Below are positions 6,467 through 7,204 of a DNA stretch of 7,204 bases, piece after piece. The notes below the pieces were generated by a model. It had not been told where the DNA came from. It ran no database searches and saw only the letters and a program-made list of their open reading frames with translations. Every line of letters starts with the position of its first letter. The first letter of the stretch is position 1. Source of the stretch: Bordetella parapertussis (GTDB lineage: Bacteria > Pseudomonadota > Gammaproteobacteria > Burkholderiales > Burkholderiaceae_B). The translations under genes were made by a program, and so were the position numbers. The stretch spans positions 1 through 7,204 of the forward strand of contig CAMAYM010000123.1 in the NCBI GenBank assembly GCA_945862495.1. Reading direction: 5' to 3'.

Positions 6467-7204
6467 ATGCCGCACGGCAATCCCGATGTAAACAGCACCA
6501 CCCCCACCATTTCTTGGCTCGCCGGCGAGCAAACGCTCACCTCGGCTTGGCGTTCTGAAAACGGCTGGGCGCCCCCTAAACGCACCGCACTCGCCGACGA
6601 CACCATGAGTGCCGACACTGCCTACCGACTGACCAGCGAAGGGGTGGGTCTGATTTGGACGGGTGACTTTCAAAATGCTCGCCAACTGTTGCAGGCGTTG
6701 GCGCGACGCACAGCTAAACGTCGTCCAAAATACCTCGAGTTGCCCTACCCCGAGCGCTTCCATCAGGTCAGACTGGCGCGCGCGCAACGTGCCCGCACAC
6801 TAGGCATGCTGTGCTTGCCTTTTGAGCCCCATCACCTGCTCAAACACCGCCGTGCGCCCGATGTCAACGCGGCATGCGTCGCCGCTCATGGCGACAGCAA
6901 GACTGGCTATGTGATGCCCTTGACTGAACTACTGGGCCTCATCAGCGCCTACGAGTGGCGTAAAAATGGAGTCGAGATTCCGGTGCTGGGAGCGCGGATC
7001 CACCCGCATTACGGCGTGTTTGCACCCACCCGCTCCGAGTATTTAGAGCTGATTGCACAAGCACCGCTCCCGCAAGGGCCGGGCATGCTGGGTCATGCAT
7101 TTGATATCGGCACAGGAACGGGCGTCATCGCCGCGCTGCTGCTCAAGCGTGGACTGACGCACGTCACCGCGACGGACACGCAGGCGCGCGCCCTGGACTG
7201 CGCC
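6467..7204 (+). CDS. Class I SAM-dependent methyltransferase (N-terminal part, cut by the window edge)
   Basis: The frame stays open from the stop at 6455-6457 to the end of the window without another stop, giving 246 residues from ATG 6467. The signature is DIGTGTGVIAALLLKRG (213-229), the glycine-rich SAM-binding motif I, with the acidic residue of the next strand at Asp237 in VTATDTQA. Just before it, HPHYGVFAPTRSEYLELI (179-196) resembles the segment preceding the SAM site in HemK/PrmC/RlmF-like small-domain methyltransferases. The first 175 or so residues are unusual for a minimal methyltransferase; they include an Arg/Lys-rich stretch (residues 80-110) that could contact RNA or protein, which is inference only. 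ATG 6467 is the first possible start and has a weak GAGAAG upstream; Met47 (codon at 6605) is an alternative start. The gene is divergent from fba. The substrate is unknown: rRNA, a protein glutamine or a small molecule are all open. The catalytic motif IV that would help decide lies outside the window. Confidence 0.82.
   Translation, partial: MPHGNPDVNSTTPTISWLAGEQTLTSAWRSENGWAPPKRTALADDTMSADTAYRLTSEGVGLIWTGDFQNARQLLQALARRTAKRRPKYLELPYPERFHQVRLARAQRARTLGMLCLPFEPHHLLKHRRAPDVNAACVAAHGDSKTGYVMPLTELLGLISAYEWRKNGVEIPVLGARIHPHYGVFAPTRSEYLELIAQAPLPQGPGMLGHAFDIGTGTGVIAALLLKRGLTHVTATDTQARALDCA

Noticed and set aside
6419..6787. A 122-codon open frame on the minus strand opposite the methyltransferase gene
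   Set aside because: It lies antisense to a frame with a clear SAM-binding motif further along, has no recognisable domain, and would occupy the divergent promoter region. It is a shadow of a GC-rich gene.
1..7204. Mobile element, CRISPR array, toxin-antitoxin or defence system
   Set aside because: Almost all of the window is filled by recognisable housekeeping genes. I saw no transposase, phased repeats, terminal inverted repeats, tRNA attachment sites or unexplained stretch over 300 bp.

Overview
The window looks like ordinary chromosome of a betaproteobacterium, most likely a member of the Burkholderiales close to the Alcaligenaceae/Bordetella group. This rests on moderately high GC content by eye, on the protein style of the fructose-bisphosphate aldolase, PurC, PurK, long Sua5-type enzyme and glutaryl-CoA dehydrogenase, and on the gene order fba-purC-purE-purK-tsaC, which I recall from that group. 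The taxonomic call is recognition from memory, not a search. I see no tRNA, rRNA, CRISPR array, insertion sequence, phage gene or clear horizontal-transfer signature.

Layout. Positions 2-391 (+) hold the C-terminal 129 residues of a thiamine-diphosphate-dependent enzyme of the acetolactate synthase type, cut by the left edge. After 66 bp comes a complete glutaryl-CoA dehydrogenase gene, gcdH (458-1648, +). It meets, tail to tail and with a 4-bp overlap, a five-gene block on the minus strand that occupies 1645-6330. In transcription order this block is fba (class II aldolase), purC, purE, purK and tsaC (a 340-residue Sua5-type threonylcarbamoyl-AMP synthase). A 136-bp divergent spacer (6331-6466) separates fba from a plus-strand gene beginning at 6467. 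That gene runs off the right edge and encodes a class I SAM-dependent methyltransferase, of which the N-terminal 246 residues are visible.

How the genes work together. The minus-strand genes are packed tightly (junctions of +5, +38, -4 and +12 bp), so they are probably one transcript starting in the spacer before fba. PurK, PurE and PurC catalyse consecutive steps of de novo purine synthesis, from AIR to SAICAR. Fba serves central carbon metabolism (glycolysis, gluconeogenesis or the Calvin cycle). TsaC makes the activated threonylcarbamoyl donor for tRNA t6A. PurK and TsaC both consume ATP and bicarbonate, which is the most suggestive metabolic link in the block. GcdH acts in lysine/tryptophan/aromatic breakdown through glutaryl-CoA and appears functionally independent of the minus-strand block.

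I found no convincing new system. The points most worth a second look are the partial methyltransferase with its long N-terminal region, the overlapping convergent stop codons of gcdH and tsaC, the non-ATG starts and coupled junction in the purine block, and the divergent control region before fba.
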